From Actinoallomurus bryophytorum (GTDB taxonomy: Bacteria > Actinomycetota > Actinomycetes > Streptosporangiales > Streptosporangiaceae): 64,000 bases of DNA. The DNA lies in the NCBI RefSeq assembly GCF_006716425.1, contig NZ_VFOZ01000001.1, positions 744,001-808,000 of the forward strand. The letters are read 5' to 3'. Shown here in pieces: positions 9,315 through 17,944 of this stretch (positions are counted from its first letter, which is position 1; the number at the start of each line of letters is the position of its first letter). The position numbers and the translations under genes are program-made. The notes under the pieces were generated by a model. That model ran no database searches. It was not told the DNA's origin and saw nothing but the letters and a program-made list of their open reading frames with translations.

Positions 9315-9488
9315 ATGGGTAGCGCGGACAAAGCCCGCAACAAGGGCGAGGAGATGAAGGGCAAGATCAAGGAGACCACGGGCAAGGCGGTCGGAAACGA
9401 GGAAATGGAGGCCGAGGGCGAAACCGACCAGGACAAGGGCAACATGAAGCAGGCCGGCGAGAAGATCAAGGACGCTTTCAAGGACTGA
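9315..9488 (+). CDS. CsbD-family stress protein
   Basis: A 57-residue, highly charged protein. Its sequence is MGSADKARNKGEEMKGKIKE, then a TGKAVGNEEMEAEG segment and a KQAGEKIKDAFKD tail, which is the CsbD pattern. The family is induced by general stress in Bacillus and its molecular role is unclear. The ribosome-binding site GAGGAGAG lies just upstream. It is cytoplasmic, probably partly disordered, and a single gene with a terminator behind it. Confidence 0.9.
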   Translation: MGSADKARNKGEEMKGKIKETTGKAVGNEEMEAEGETDQDKGNMKQAGEKIKDAFKD

Positions 9489-9495
9489 CCGGTCC

Positions 9496-9539
9496 GGCGC
9501 GTCAGGATCCGTCTCCGGGGAGGTGGACCCTGACGCGCC
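9496..9539. terminator. convergent terminator hairpin
   Basis: GGCGCGTCAGG (9496-9506) and CCTGACGCGCC (9529-9539) form a perfect 11-bp stem with a 22-base loop, between the ends of the CsbD gene and the minus-strand Lrp gene. Confidence 0.65.
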
Positions 9540-9547
9540 CCGGGCCG

Positions 9548-10009
9548 TCAGACGGGTGCGACGCCGGGGTTGCGCAGGTGCTCGTACACCACGCTGGTAC
9601 GCACGTCGGCGATCTCGGGGCGCTGGGTGAGGCGGTCGATGACGAAGGCGTACAGCCGATCGTTGTCCTCGACGGCGACATGGATGAGGAAGTCCTCGGA
9701 GCCGGAGACGACGAACACGCCGACCGTCTCGGGAAGGGTGCTGACCCAGTCCCGGAATCCCTCGATGTTGCGGCGGGACGGCGGCCGGATGCGCACGGCG
9801 ATCAAGGCCTGGACCGACCGGCCGATGCTACCGAGGTCGACGTCGAGCAGCGCTCCCCGGATGACGCCGCGCTGCCGCAGCCCGCGCGTTCGGTCCAGCG
9901 CGGTGGTGGGCGAGACGCCCACGGCGGCGGCGATGTCCCGGTTGGTGCGCCGTGCGTCCACCTGCAGTTCGCGCAGGATCGCCGTATCAAGTTCGTCCAG
10001 TCCCGCCAT
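9548..10009 (-). CDS. Lrp/AsnC family transcriptional regulator
   Basis: A 153-residue regulator. An N-terminal winged helix (LDELDTAILRELQVDARRTN, then DIAAAVGVSPTTALDRTRGL) is followed by a RAM/ligand-binding domain (VFVVSGSEDFLIHVAVEDND). It is divergent from a DUF2000 gene across a short AT-rich spacer (about 10025-10065), so it probably controls that gene and itself; the amino-acid effector is unknown. The overall length is typical of the family. Confidence 0.92.
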   Translation of the reverse strand: MAGLDELDTAILRELQVDARRTNRDIAAAVGVSPTTALDRTRGLRQRGVIRGALLDVDLGSIGRSVQALIAVRIRPPSRRNIEGFRDWVSTLPETVGVFVVSGSEDFLIHVAVEDNDRLYAFVIDRLTQRPEIADVRTSVVYEHLRNPGVAPV

Positions 10010-10104
10010 CGGACACCTCGCGCCGAATTAAATACGGATTATTTTACTTACAGTATCTGGATATCTACGCTCGGGTGCCAGTTGACGCACTAGTGGAGAT
10101 CCTG
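10010..10104. promoter_or_regulatory. AT-rich divergent control region (Lrp / DUF2000)
   Basis: The spacer between the divergent Lrp and DUF2000 genes contains a run (about 10025-10062) much richer in A and T than its surroundings. This suits two promoters and an Lrp-type binding site. No exact boxes can be fixed. Confidence 0.45.
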
Positions 10105-10593
10105 ATGCCTAATCCTCCTGACGAAGAAGCAGTCATCCCGGGCTTCGCCCCCGACGAGGTCGTCACCGACCGGCCGACCCGGTCCGCCCGGCTGAAGTGG
10201 ATCGTGATCGTGGACGAGACCCTGCCGGGTGGGCTGATGGTCAACGCGGCCGTCTGTGTCGCCGCCGCGACCGGCGCCCAGGTCGAGGGGCTGATCGCCC
10301 GGGGTGGCACGGATGCCTCGGGAGCCTGGCACCCCGGCCTGCCCTGGGCGGGGTGCACGGTCCTCGGTGCCACACCGGAGCTGCTGGCCGAGACCCGCGC
10401 CAAGGCCGTGTCCGCCGCGAACCTCCTGGTCATCGACATGCCGGCGGCCGCGCAGACGAACCGCGTCTACGACGGCTACCTCGACGAACTCTCCACGACC
10501 CCCGCCGAGAAGCTGGCCGTCGGCGCGGTGAGCGTCATCGGACCGCGCAACCGCGTCGACAAGCTCGCCAAGAGGCTCACCCTGCTGTCATGA
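10105..10593 (+). CDS. DUF2000-family protein
   Basis: A 162-residue protein. The ATG at 10105 follows GGAG by 7 bases. The core KWIVIVDETLPGGLMVNAA and later AKAVSAANLLVIDMPAAAQ match what I know of the DUF2000 family, whose biochemical role is undefined. It has no signal peptide. It is divergent from an Lrp-type regulator, which suggests amino-acid-responsive expression. Confidence 0.75.
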   Translation: MPNPPDEEAVIPGFAPDEVVTDRPTRSARLKWIVIVDETLPGGLMVNAAVCVAAATGAQVEGLIARGGTDASGAWHPGLPWAGCTVLGATPELLAETRAKAVSAANLLVIDMPAAAQTNRVYDGYLDELSTTPAEKLAVGAVSVIGPRNRVDKLAKRLTLLS

Positions 10594-10605
10594 GCCCAGA
10601 GCTCG

Positions 10606-10692
10606 TTCAAGCCGGCGCCCAGCGGGCCTCGGCCCCGTACGCCGACGTCCGGGGGCGCTGGTCGGCGCGGTGCGGTGTAACGGCGGTCGGCC
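10606..10692. repeat. degenerate tandem copy of the HEAT-gene 3' end
   Basis: This stretch aligns almost throughout with 10697-10795, the last ~100 bases of the adjacent HEAT-repeat gene. Shared blocks include GCGCCCAGCG, CGTACGCCG and GCGGTCGGCCGCCC. It lies beyond that gene's stop codon and carries small indels, so it is a decayed partial duplication. Confidence 0.7.
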
Positions 10693-10698
10693 GCCCGT

Positions 10699-11301
10699 TC
10701 AGGCCAGCGCCCAGCGCGCCTCGGCACGTACGCCGGCGTCCGGGTCGTCCAAGGCATTCGTCAGCGCGGTGCGGGCGTAATGGCGGTCGGCCGCCCACTT
10801 GCTCAGTGCTTGCACGGCGGCACGGCGTACGGCGACGATCTCGTCGTCCAGGACGCTGGTCAGGGGGCCGATCGCGGAGCGGCTGTCGAGGTGGCCGAGG
10901 GCGGCGGTGGCGCGTTCGCGCACTCGCCAGCCCGGGTCGGTCAGGGCGATCTCGCCGAGCTCGGCCGCCGCGCGTAGGACCGCCAGGCCGCGTACGGTCT
11001 CCGCCCGTGTGGCGTCCTTGCGGCCGAGCGCCCCGCTGTAGATCTCCCAGGCGGCCGCGCGCATCGCGCGGACGAGTTCGGCGGCCACGGCGCGTACGTA
11101 CGGGTCCGCGCTCGCCGTCTCGGCCTCGACCAGCGCGCGGACGCCCTCCTCCCCGATGAGCACCTCGCGCTCGTCGATGAGAGCGTCGGCGGCGGCGTGG
11201 CGTACGCGGACGTCAGGGTCGGCGAGCGCGCGGGCGAGGCGGTTGCCGGCCTCCTCGGTGAGCCCCTGGGGGCGGTGTACGGGCAGGTCGATGACGGTCA
11301 T
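10699..11301 (-). CDS. HEAT-repeat protein
   Basis: A 200-residue all-helical protein built of HEAT-type repeats. Each carries a D-P-x-x-x-V-R signature: ALADPDVRVRHAAADAL (about 26-42), ALTDPGWRVRERATAALG, VLDDEIVAVRRAAVQALS and ALDDPDAGVRAEARWALA at the C-terminus. Such proteins are scaffolds or binding platforms; the partner is unknown. The gene ends at a repeat boundary, and a decayed further unit lies just downstream. Confidence 0.85.
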   Translation of the reverse strand: MTVIDLPVHRPQGLTEEAGNRLARALADPDVRVRHAAADALIDEREVLIGEEGVRALVEAETASADPYVRAVAAELVRAMRAAAWEIYSGALGRKDATRAETVRGLAVLRAAAELGEIALTDPGWRVRERATAALGHLDSRSAIGPLTSVLDDEIVAVRRAAVQALSKWAADRHYARTALTNALDDPDAGVRAEARWALA

Positions 11302-11484
11302 GGGGTCCTCCGGAGACGTGTCGTTCGGGCGTGAACTGGGCCATCACCGGCGACACAGCGAGCTGGCCTGACGTCGCAGATCGACGTGGAGCCGCACGAC
11401 CAGCAGAGCTCTCCGGTACACAGTCCCGATCGTGGAGGAGAATCCCTCCAATGTCAACCAGTTAGGTAGGGAACCCCGTGACCC

Positions 11485-13692
11485 TCAGGTCTTCTCCAGG
11501 TACTCCGCGCGCTCCTCGTCCACCAGGGCGGCGAGCTCGGCCGCCAGCCCCGGGTGATCGCGCAGCTCGGGATCGGCCGCCACGAGCTCGCTCGCCTCGG
11601 CGCGGGCCGCCTTGATGATCTCCTCGTCTTGGAGCAGGGTGAGCAGCCGCAGGCTGGAACGCCGGCCGGACTGGCTCTCGCCGAGGACATCGCCCTCACG
11701 GCGCTGCTCCAGGTCGAGGCGGGAAAGCTCGAAGCCGTCCAGCGTCGAGGCCACGGCGTCGAGACGTTCGCGCGCCTTCGACTCCTCCACCGCGTCCGTG
11801 ACGAGCAGGCACAGGCCGGGGTGGCGGCCACGGCCGACGCGCCCGCGCAGCTGATGGAGCTGCGAGACGCCGAACCGGTCGGCGTCCATCACCACCATGA
11901 CCGTGGAGTTGGGCACGTCGACACCGACCTCGATCACGGTGGTCGCCACCAGGACGTCCAGCTCGGCGGCGGCGAACCTCCGCATCACCGTGTCCTTGTC
12001 GTCGGAGTGCATCCGGCCGTGCAGGACAGCGACGCGCAGCCCGTGCAGCGGCCCCTCGGTGAGCTTCGGCGCGACGTCGAGCACGGCCAGCGGCGGCCGC
12101 CGGGCGCTCTCGTCCTCCTCCGCGCCCTCGTCCTCGTCATCGTCTCCGGCCGTGACGTCCCCGGCCGGCTCGTCGCCGATGCGGGGGCACACGACGTACG
12201 CCTGGCGGCCCTGCCCGGCCTCCTCGCGGATGCGCTCCCACGCGCGGTCCCAGTAGGCGCGGTTGCCCGCGGGGACGACGTGGGTGGCGATCGGGGAGCG
12301 CCCGGCCGGCAGCTGGGTCAGCGCGGAGGTGTCGAGGTCGCCGTAGACGGTCATGGCGACGGTGCGCGGGATCGGCGTCGCGGTCATGACGAGGACGTGC
12401 GGGCGTCCGCCGGTCGCCTTCTCGCGCAGCGCGTCACGCTGCTCGACGCCGAAGCGGTGCTGTTCGTCGATCACGACGAGGCCCAGGTCCGCGAACTGCA
12501 CGTGCTCCTGCAGCAACGCGTGGGTGCCGACGACGATGCCGGCCGCGCCGGAGGCCGCGTCGAGCAGCCCCTCGCGCCGCGCCTTGGCGCCCTGCGAGCC
12601 GGTGAGGAGGGCGACGCGCGTGCCGTGCTCGGAGCCGCCGAGCCGCCCCGCCTGTGCGAGGGGCCCGAGCATCGCCACGATCGAGCGATGGTGCTGCTGG
12701 GCGAGCACCTCGGTCGGTGCGAGCAGCGCCGCCTGCCCTCCGGCGTCGACGACCTGGAGCATCGCGCGCAGGCCGACGACCGTCTTGCCCGCGCCCACGT
12801 CGCCCTGGAGCAGCCGGTGCATCGGGTGGGTGCGGACCAGGTCGGCCGCGATCTCCTCGCCGACGGCGCGCTGTCCCTCCGTGAGCTCGAACGGCAGCAT
12901 CGCGTCGAACTCGGCCAGCAGGCCCGCGCCGGCCGGCGGACGTGGCGTCGCGGCAAGCTCGGCGGCCGCCCGCCGGCGCTGCGCGAGGGCGACCTGGAGC
13001 ACGAACGCCTCGTCCCATTTGAGCCGCTTGCGCGCCCGTCCGGCCTCGGCCATGTCCTGCGGCCGGTGGATCCCGCGGTACGCGTCGGACAGCCCGATGA
13101 GCCGATGGCCCTTTCGCAGTTGTTCGGGAAGCGGGTCGGCACCCAGGTCGGCGGTGTCGAGGACCACGCGTACGCAGTCGGCGATCTGCCAGGAGGTCAG
13201 CCCCTTGCCCGCCGGGTACACCGGGATCAGCTCCTCGGCGAACTCCCGCGCCGCGTCGGCGCTGTCACCGCCCGCGATCGCCTTGTACTCCGGGTGGACC
13301 AGCTGGCGCTTGATCCCCCGGCCGGCGCGGTAGAAGCTCACCTTTCCGGCGAACAGGCCCCTCGTGCCCGGGGGGAGCTCGCGTTCGGGCACATGGGCGC
13401 CCTTGCCGAAGAACGTCAGGGTCAGACGGCCGCTGCCGTCGGTGACGGTGACCTCGAGGAGGTAACCGGGCTTTCGGGTGATCCGGCGCCCCTGGACCTT
13501 TTCCACCTCGGCCATGACCGTGACGTACTCGCCCTCGGCGAGGCTGTCGAGGTCGGTCAGCTCGCCTCGCTGGGCGTAGCGCCGCGGATAATGGCGCAGC
13601 AGATCCCCGGCGGTCTCCAGGTCGAGGGCGGCCAGCTTTTTGGCCGCCTTGGCCCCCACCGCCTTGACCAGTGGCTGCTCGAGTGTCGTCAC
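11485..13692 (-). CDS. recG: ATP-dependent DNA helicase RecG
   Basis: A 735-residue helicase that remodels stalled forks and branched recombination intermediates. The start is GTG at 13692 (VTTLEQPLVKAVG) behind AAGGAAGGG; the frame continues upstream without family resemblance. An N-terminal wedge/OB domain is followed by Walker A GDVGAGKT (about 296-303), DEQHRFG, the TATPIPRT motif and a C-terminal helicase half. An acidic insert (DDDEDEGAEEDE) interrupts the helicase region and is probably a disordered loop. Confidence 0.95.
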   Translation of the reverse strand: MTTLEQPLVKAVGAKAAKKLAALDLETAGDLLRHYPRRYAQRGELTDLDSLAEGEYVTVMAEVEKVQGRRITRKPGYLLEVTVTDGSGRLTLTFFGKGAHVPERELPPGTRGLFAGKVSFYRAGRGIKRQLVHPEYKAIAGGDSADAAREFAEELIPVYPAGKGLTSWQIADCVRVVLDTADLGADPLPEQLRKGHRLIGLSDAYRGIHRPQDMAEAGRARKRLKWDEAFVLQVALAQRRRAAAELAATPRPPAGAGLLAEFDAMLPFELTEGQRAVGEEIAADLVRTHPMHRLLQGDVGAGKTVVGLRAMLQVVDAGGQAALLAPTEVLAQQHHRSIVAMLGPLAQAGRLGGSEHGTRVALLTGSQGAKARREGLLDAASGAAGIVVGTHALLQEHVQFADLGLVVIDEQHRFGVEQRDALREKATGGRPHVLVMTATPIPRTVAMTVYGDLDTSALTQLPAGRSPIATHVVPAGNRAYWDRAWERIREEAGQGRQAYVVCPRIGDEPAGDVTAGDDDEDEGAEEDESARRPPLAVLDVAPKLTEGPLHGLRVAVLHGRMHSDDKDTVMRRFAAAELDVLVATTVIEVGVDVPNSTVMVVMDADRFGVSQLHQLRGRVGRGRHPGLCLLVTDAVEESKARERLDAVASTLDGFELSRLDLEQRREGDVLGESQSGRRSSLRLLTLLQDEEIIKAARAEASELVAADPELRDHPGLAAELAALVDEERAEYLEKT

Positions 13693-14077
13693 GGAACCCT
13701 TCCTTATCAGGCCATGTAACAGCCCGGCACCGACAGTTCTATCGGCTCGGGCCGATCCGCGCCCGCGCTCGGCCGATCTCCCCGCCGTGTCCACTGCCGG
13801 ACATCCTGAAGATTTCCTGCATCTTCCTGAACCTCCGGGGGCCTGGCTGCGTACCAACAGACGCATCCGTACGTCTGGCGCCGCCCAAGGAGGGACAAAT
13901 GCACCTTAAAAGCCGTTGCACGCGGCCGGTCAAGTCCCGGGCGGCGACGGCCGGTACGGGTCCGCCCGCACGAGCGCGGACGGGGGATCGTCCAGGATCA
14001 GGAGTGCCACGGGGGCCTTCTGATCGGGACAGGCGGCCGGTCCGGGGCTCACAGGGCACCGGGCCGGCCCGCTCGGC
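13693..14077. other. 385-base gap between recG and fakA-like gene
   Basis: The only candidate is a plus-strand frame at 13899-14105 with AAGGAGGG four bases before its ATG; it would encode 68 residues of low-complexity, Arg/Pro/Gly-rich sequence. Nothing else is supported. Confidence 0.35.
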
Positions 14078-14105
14078 CTACTCGACGCCGATGAGCAGCG
14101 GATAG
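13899..14105 (+). CDS. doubtful 68-residue small ORF
   Basis: ATG at 13899 is preceded by AAGGAGGG at good spacing. The product begins MHLKSRCTRPVKSR and is rich in R, P, G and S, with no recognisable domain. It runs antisense into the last 28 bases of the fakA-like gene. The strong ribosome-binding site is the only argument for it. Confidence 0.2.
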   Translation: MHLKSRCTRPVKSRAATAGTGPPARARTGDRPGSGVPRGPSDRDRRPVRGSQGTGPARSAYSTPMSSG

Positions 14106-15664
14106 CGGTCCTGGCCGCCGTCGTAGACCACGACCTCCACGTCCGGACGGTGCTCGTGCAGATACCCCTGCGCCGCCTCGACGAGACCGTCGGGCGCCCC
14201 GATGCCGGTGATCAGCGTGACGAGCTCGCCGCCTCCGGACAGCATCCCCGTGAGGATCCGCAGCGCCACGTCGGTGAGGTCCGGCCCGATCACGGACACG
14301 TCGCCCTCGATCAGGCCGAGCGTGTCGCCGGGGTGGCAGATGCCGACGCTCGTCACCGCCTCCTCCCCGGCCGTCTCGAGCTGACCGGACCTCGTGGCGC
14401 CCGCCGCGCTGGTCATGGCGATGACGTCGTCGTCGAAGCGGCGCAGCGGGTCGTGCACGGCCAGCGCGGCGAGCCCCTGGGCGGACGCCCTGGCCGGGAC
14501 GACCGCGACGCGTACGCCGTCCTCACGCGCGCGCTGCGCCGCCGCCTCGGCGACCGCGAGGACCGCCCGGTCGTTCGGCAGCACGGCGACCTCGTCGCCG
14601 GCCCGTACGATCGCCCCGGCCAGCTCGTCCAGCGACGGCGCGCGGCCGCTCTCCCGGCGTACCGCCTGGGCCCCGTGGTCCTCGAACAGGGCGGTCAGGC
14701 CCGCCCCCAGGGTGACCGCCACGACGCCGCGCCCGGTGTTGTGCGCGTGCCGGTCGGCGGGCGCCTGCAGGTAGGTCACGCGGATGCGGTGGGGGCGGCC
14801 GGCCCGGATGCCGGCCTCGACCGCCGGGCCCGCGTCGTCGGTGTGCACGTGGACGTTCCACAGTCCGTCGCCGCCGACCACGACCAGAGAGTCGCCGAGC
14901 GCGTCGAGGGAGTCGCGCAGCTCCGACACCGCGGCCTCGTCGGCGTCGAGGAGGTACATGACCTCGTATCCGCCGCCACCGGCGTGGTCCTCGGGCTCAC
15001 AGGTGCCGGCCTCCCCCGCCTCGGAGGGAACGGCGCGGCGCGGCACGTCGTACGTCTGCGGGAACTCCCCGGTGACGACGGCGGCGAGCGCCTCCAGTAC
15101 GACGCACAGCCCGGCCGCGCCGGCGTCGACGACCCCGTTGCGTGCGAGCACGTCCAGCTGGCCGGTCGTCTCGCGCAGCGCGGCACGCGCGTGTTCCGCG
15201 ACGGTACGCGCGACGGCCCCGGCCTCGCCGCCGTCCGGGCAGGCCACGGCCACCGTGCGAAGGACGCTGAGCATCGTGCCCTCGACCGGGTGGGCGACGG
15301 CCTGGTCGGCCAGCCGCGACGCGTGCCGCAGCGCCTCCGCCAGGCCGCCTCCGCCGCCCAGGACCTCGGCCAGGGCGCGCAGGATCTGGCTGAGGATCAC
15401 ACCGGAGTTTCCGCGCGCGCCGAGCAGCGCGCCCTCGGCGAGCGCGCGCCACGCCGCCGCGGCGCCGGTATCGCCGGTGTCGCCGGGCAGCCGGTCGACC
15501 GCCTCCGCGGCGGCGAGGACGGTCAGGTAGAGGTTGGTCCCGGTGTCTCCGTCGGGCACCGGGAAGACGTTGAGCGCGTCGATGTCGGCGCGGGTCCGGC
15601 CCAGTGCGTCCGCCGCGAGCCGGCACCACTGCCGTACGGCCACGGCGTCGCCAAGGTCTCCCAC
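14078..15664 (-). CDS. DAK-type kinase, FakA/YloV-like
   Basis: A 528-residue protein with an N-terminal DhaL-like domain (NVFPVPDGDTGTN at about 32-44, GARGNSGVILSQILRA) and a C-terminal DegV-associated FakA domain. The family phosphorylates fatty acids bound to FakB/DegV proteins; no DegV gene is in the window, and the substrate here is untested. The GTG at 15664 follows GGAGGTGG; the 60 upstream residues in frame are unlike the family. Its place between recG and rpmB is conserved in actinomycetes. Confidence 0.88.
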   Translation of the reverse strand: MGDLGDAVAVRQWCRLAADALGRTRADIDALNVFPVPDGDTGTNLYLTVLAAAEAVDRLPGDTGDTGAAAAWRALAEGALLGARGNSGVILSQILRALAEVLGGGGGLAEALRHASRLADQAVAHPVEGTMLSVLRTVAVACPDGGEAGAVARTVAEHARAALRETTGQLDVLARNGVVDAGAAGLCVVLEALAAVVTGEFPQTYDVPRRAVPSEAGEAGTCEPEDHAGGGGYEVMYLLDADEAAVSELRDSLDALGDSLVVVGGDGLWNVHVHTDDAGPAVEAGIRAGRPHRIRVTYLQAPADRHAHNTGRGVVAVTLGAGLTALFEDHGAQAVRRESGRAPSLDELAGAIVRAGDEVAVLPNDRAVLAVAEAAAQRAREDGVRVAVVPARASAQGLAALAVHDPLRRFDDDVIAMTSAAGATRSGQLETAGEEAVTSVGICHPGDTLGLIEGDVSVIGPDLTDVALRILTGMLSGGGELVTLITGIGAPDGLVEAAQGYLHEHRPDVEVVVYDGGQDRYPLLIGVE

Positions 15665-15846
15665 GCCACCTCCAGAGATTTCCGTCGGCACTAGACTTAC
15701 CGGACAACGAACGGCCGGCTCCAGTAACTCGGCGATTCGCCTCGGCGGGGCGGGGTCGGCTATTCTCTTCCCAGTGCCCTGTCCGGGCCCTCTTTTGACG
15801 AGCGCCCGATCCCGGGCCATCCCACTCGACCTTTTGGAGCGCATCC

Positions 15847-16044
15847 ATGGCTTCCGTCTGCGACGTCTGCGGCAAGGGGCCGGGGTTCGGCATGCGCGTC
15901 TCTCACTCGCACCGCCGCACCCCGCGCCGCTGGAACCCCAACATCCAGCGAGTGCGTGCGGTCGTCGGCCGCAGCACCAAGCGGATCAACGTGTGCACGT
16001 CATGCATCAAGGCGGGCAAGGTCATTCGCCCCGTCGCGCGCTGA
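15847..16044 (+). CDS. rpmB: 50S ribosomal protein L28 (zinc form)
   Basis: A 65-residue ribosomal protein. The N-terminal CDVCGKGPGFG and C-terminal CTSCIKAGK provide two cysteine pairs, so this is the zinc-binding isoform. SHSHRRTPRRWNPNIQ is the conserved core. It is divergent from the fakA-like gene and followed by two hairpins. Confidence 0.96.
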   Translation: MASVCDVCGKGPGFGMRVSHSHRRTPRRWNPNIQRVRAVVGRSTKRINVCTSCIKAGKVIRPVAR

Positions 16045-16058
16045 CGACACACCCCTAA

Positions 16059-16076
16059 GGGCGCCGCGAGGCGCCC
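16059..16076 (+). terminator. short hairpin after rpmB
   Basis: GGGCGCC and GGCGCCC form a 7-bp stem around a 4-base loop, 15 bases after the rpmB stop. It may act together with the larger hairpin at 16105. Confidence 0.5.
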
Positions 16077-16104
16077 ACACGGACTGTGCTCTCACCGGGC
16101 ACAA

Positions 16105-16139
16105 CGAACGGCCGGTCCCCCACACGGACCGGCCGTTCG
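16105..16139 (+). terminator. strong terminator hairpin after rpmB
   Basis: CGAACGGCCGGTCC (16105-16118) and GGACCGGCCGTTCG (16126-16139) form a perfect 14-bp stem with a 7-base loop. It has no T-run, as is usual in high-GC actinomycetes. Confidence 0.8.
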
Positions 16140-16279
16140 ACATTCCCCGAGCCGCCGCCCGCCCCCTCCACTGACCGCACGTAGCCCAGGTCCCCACCGC
16201 AGGCTGAATGAGCGGTCGGGCTCACCCTCCAGCGGGGGCGGTCGCTCATACTCTCGGCGGTCCGGGGCAGGATGGGACG

Positions 16280-16771
16280 ATGAGAGTGGTGGTGCTCGCG
16301 GACACGCACGCGCCGCGGCGGTGGCGTGGTTGTCCGCCCGCGGTGGCCGGGCATCTGCGTGGTGCCGAGCTCATCCTGCACGCCGGTGACGTGTGCGTGC
16401 CCTCCGTGCTCGACGAGCTGGCCGCCTACGCGCCGGTGAAGGCCGTGCGGGGCAACAACGACGGGCCCGACGTCGCCGCCTGGGGTGCGCCGGACACGCT
16501 GGAGTTCGAGCTGGCCGGGCTGCCGGTGGCGATGGTGCACGACAGCGGTCCCGCCACCCGGCGGACCGCCCGGATGAAGCGCCGCTTCCCCGGCGCCGAG
16601 CTCGTCGTCTTCGGCCACTCCCACATCCCGCTGGACGAGACGGGCGACGGCGTCCGCATCTTCAACCCGGGCTCCCCCACCGACCGCCGCCGCCAGCCCC
16701 ACGGCACCCTCGGCCTGCTCCGGATCGAGGACTCCCGGATCATCGAGGCGCGGATCGTCCCGGTGACCTGA
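16280..16771 (+). CDS. YfcE-type metallophosphoesterase
   Basis: A 163-residue calcineurin-like phosphoesterase of the YfcE/MJ0936 type. The metal ligands lie in order in VLADTHAP (near the start), LHAGDVC, VRGNNDGP, MVHDSG and VFGHSHIP. The ATG at 16280 (MRVVVLADTH) is chosen because this family starts directly at the first strand. The physiological substrate cannot be told from sequence. Confidence 0.9.
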   Translation: MRVVVLADTHAPRRWRGCPPAVAGHLRGAELILHAGDVCVPSVLDELAAYAPVKAVRGNNDGPDVAAWGAPDTLEFELAGLPVAMVHDSGPATRRTARMKRRFPGAELVVFGHSHIPLDETGDGVRIFNPGSPTDRRRQPHGTLGLLRIEDSRIIEARIVPVT

Positions 16772-16772
16772 G

Positions 16773-17462
16773 TCACCGGGTCGCGTTCGGCGAGGGAGCC
16801 GGGCGGGTGGTCCGGGCGGCCTCGTGCCCGTGCGCCGCGCTGAGGAAAAGCACCGCGCCCAGCGCGACGACCGCCGCCGCGCCAAGTGTGTGACGGCGGG
16901 AGCGGCGTACGGCGGTCCGTACCTTCCAGGCGTGGACGAGCTCCACGAGCCGGTCCTGGAGCCGGCGGGCGAGATCGGCGTTGGCCCTGGCGTCGGCGAG
17001 CGCCTGGGCCAGCAGGCGGGACCGTACCGGATCCTGTTCGGCGGCCGCGGTGACGGCGAGGTTGGCGGCGACGGTGCCGTGGAACGCGACCGCCGCGCGC
17101 AGGTCCTCCCGGCCCTGCCCGAACGGGCCGAAGAACGCCGGCCGATCCCTGGCCATCCTCGCCCGCAGATCGCTCAGGTCCGGGTCGTCCAGGTCGGTGA
17201 GCGTGGCGATGCGGGGCATCAGCGCCTCACCCGTCTGCCAGATCGCCCACGCCACCCCGCCGAGAGCGACGACGAGCCCCGCGAAGGCCAGCACCGCGTC
17301 CCCGACGTGGGAGATCTTCCCGATCGCGGTCAGGGGCGCTCCGCCGAGCAGCAGCGCGCCCACCGCGGCCGCGCCGGCGACGGTCCACCGGGCGGTGGCC
17401 CTCATGTCGGCCACGGCGTCGGAGGGCGAGTGGAGCCGCTCCGGCGGTGCGTCCTCACCCAT
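16773..17462 (-). CDS. membrane protein of unknown function
   Basis: A 229-residue protein with hydrophobic helices at about 27-45, 55-77 and 200-215. The soluble middle (about 80-195) is helical and carries a DPDLSDLRARMARDRPAFFG segment. The ATG at 17462 is preferred to one at 17483 because it overlaps the stop of the small upstream gene (ATGGGTGA), implying translational coupling. No family is recognised. Confidence 0.7.
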   Translation of the reverse strand: MGEDAPPERLHSPSDAVADMRATARWTVAGAAAVGALLLGGAPLTAIGKISHVGDAVLAFAGLVVALGGVAWAIWQTGEALMPRIATLTDLDDPDLSDLRARMARDRPAFFGPFGQGREDLRAAVAFHGTVAANLAVTAAAEQDPVRSRLLAQALADARANADLARRLQDRLVELVHAWKVRTAVRRSRRHTLGAAAVVALGAVLFLSAAHGHEAARTTRPAPSPNATR

Positions 17463-17607
17463 GCGTCTCACCGTCGATGCCATAGCGGAAGACGACGTCG
17501 CCGTCCGTGGGAAGCCGCCTGTACGGACTCCATTCGGCGCCGTCGAACACTTCGATCTCCCCGGAGTCGGAGAAGCGCACGTCTCCCACCTGCGGCTCGG
17601 TGCTCAT
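17455..17607 (-). CDS. 50-residue protein coupled to membrane gene
   Basis: ATG at 17607 gives 50 codons and a TGA whose last bases overlap the start of the membrane-protein gene by 8 bases. The product begins MSTEPQVGDVRFSDSGEIEV, continues with an FDGAEWSPYRRLP segment and ends ETHG. It is acidic, without a membrane segment, and looks like a small beta-rich domain. The coupled overlap and normal codon usage support it; there is no clear ribosome-binding site, so it may be leaderless. Function unknown. Confidence 0.6.
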   Translation of the reverse strand: MSTEPQVGDVRFSDSGEIEVFDGAEWSPYRRLPTDGDVVFRYGIDGETHG

Positions 17608-17944
17608 CGCATGAGTATCGCGTCAACCGCCCACGCGCGCTGGCGCGTCTCCGTGGACCGTGTACGCGAGCCAGGCCGCGTCCGGATCGCGGTACCCGCG
17701 GCGCGGACCGCCGCCCCCAGCGGCAGCTCGGGCAGGCGTCACCGAGCGCTCGGCGAACGCGCGCCCGCGCGACGACGTCGAGGCGGGGTCCGTCACGGGC
17801 CGCCGGGTACGAAGCCTTCATCACCGCGGCCACGGCGCTCCCGCCGGGCGTGTCGGCGGAGATCCGGACGACCAGGCCGGCGAACCTCGCCGACGCGGGA
17901 TACGCGCCGGGAAACGAGCGGCGAGATACCGGGAGGGTGCCCGC
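17608..17944. other. 337-base gap upstream of the small gene
   Basis: It lies between thiD (ends 17945) and the small gene (starts 17607), both on the minus strand. A plus-strand stretch near 17805-17900 reads as plausible protein (YEAFITAATALPPGVSAEI) but has no start and no family I recognise; it could be a remnant. Nothing firm. Confidence 0.3.

Noticed and set aside
11554-13719. 721-codon open frame opposite recG
   Set aside because: Antisense shadow; composition is His/Arg/Gly/Val-rich and resembles no family, while RecG motifs on the minus strand are complete.
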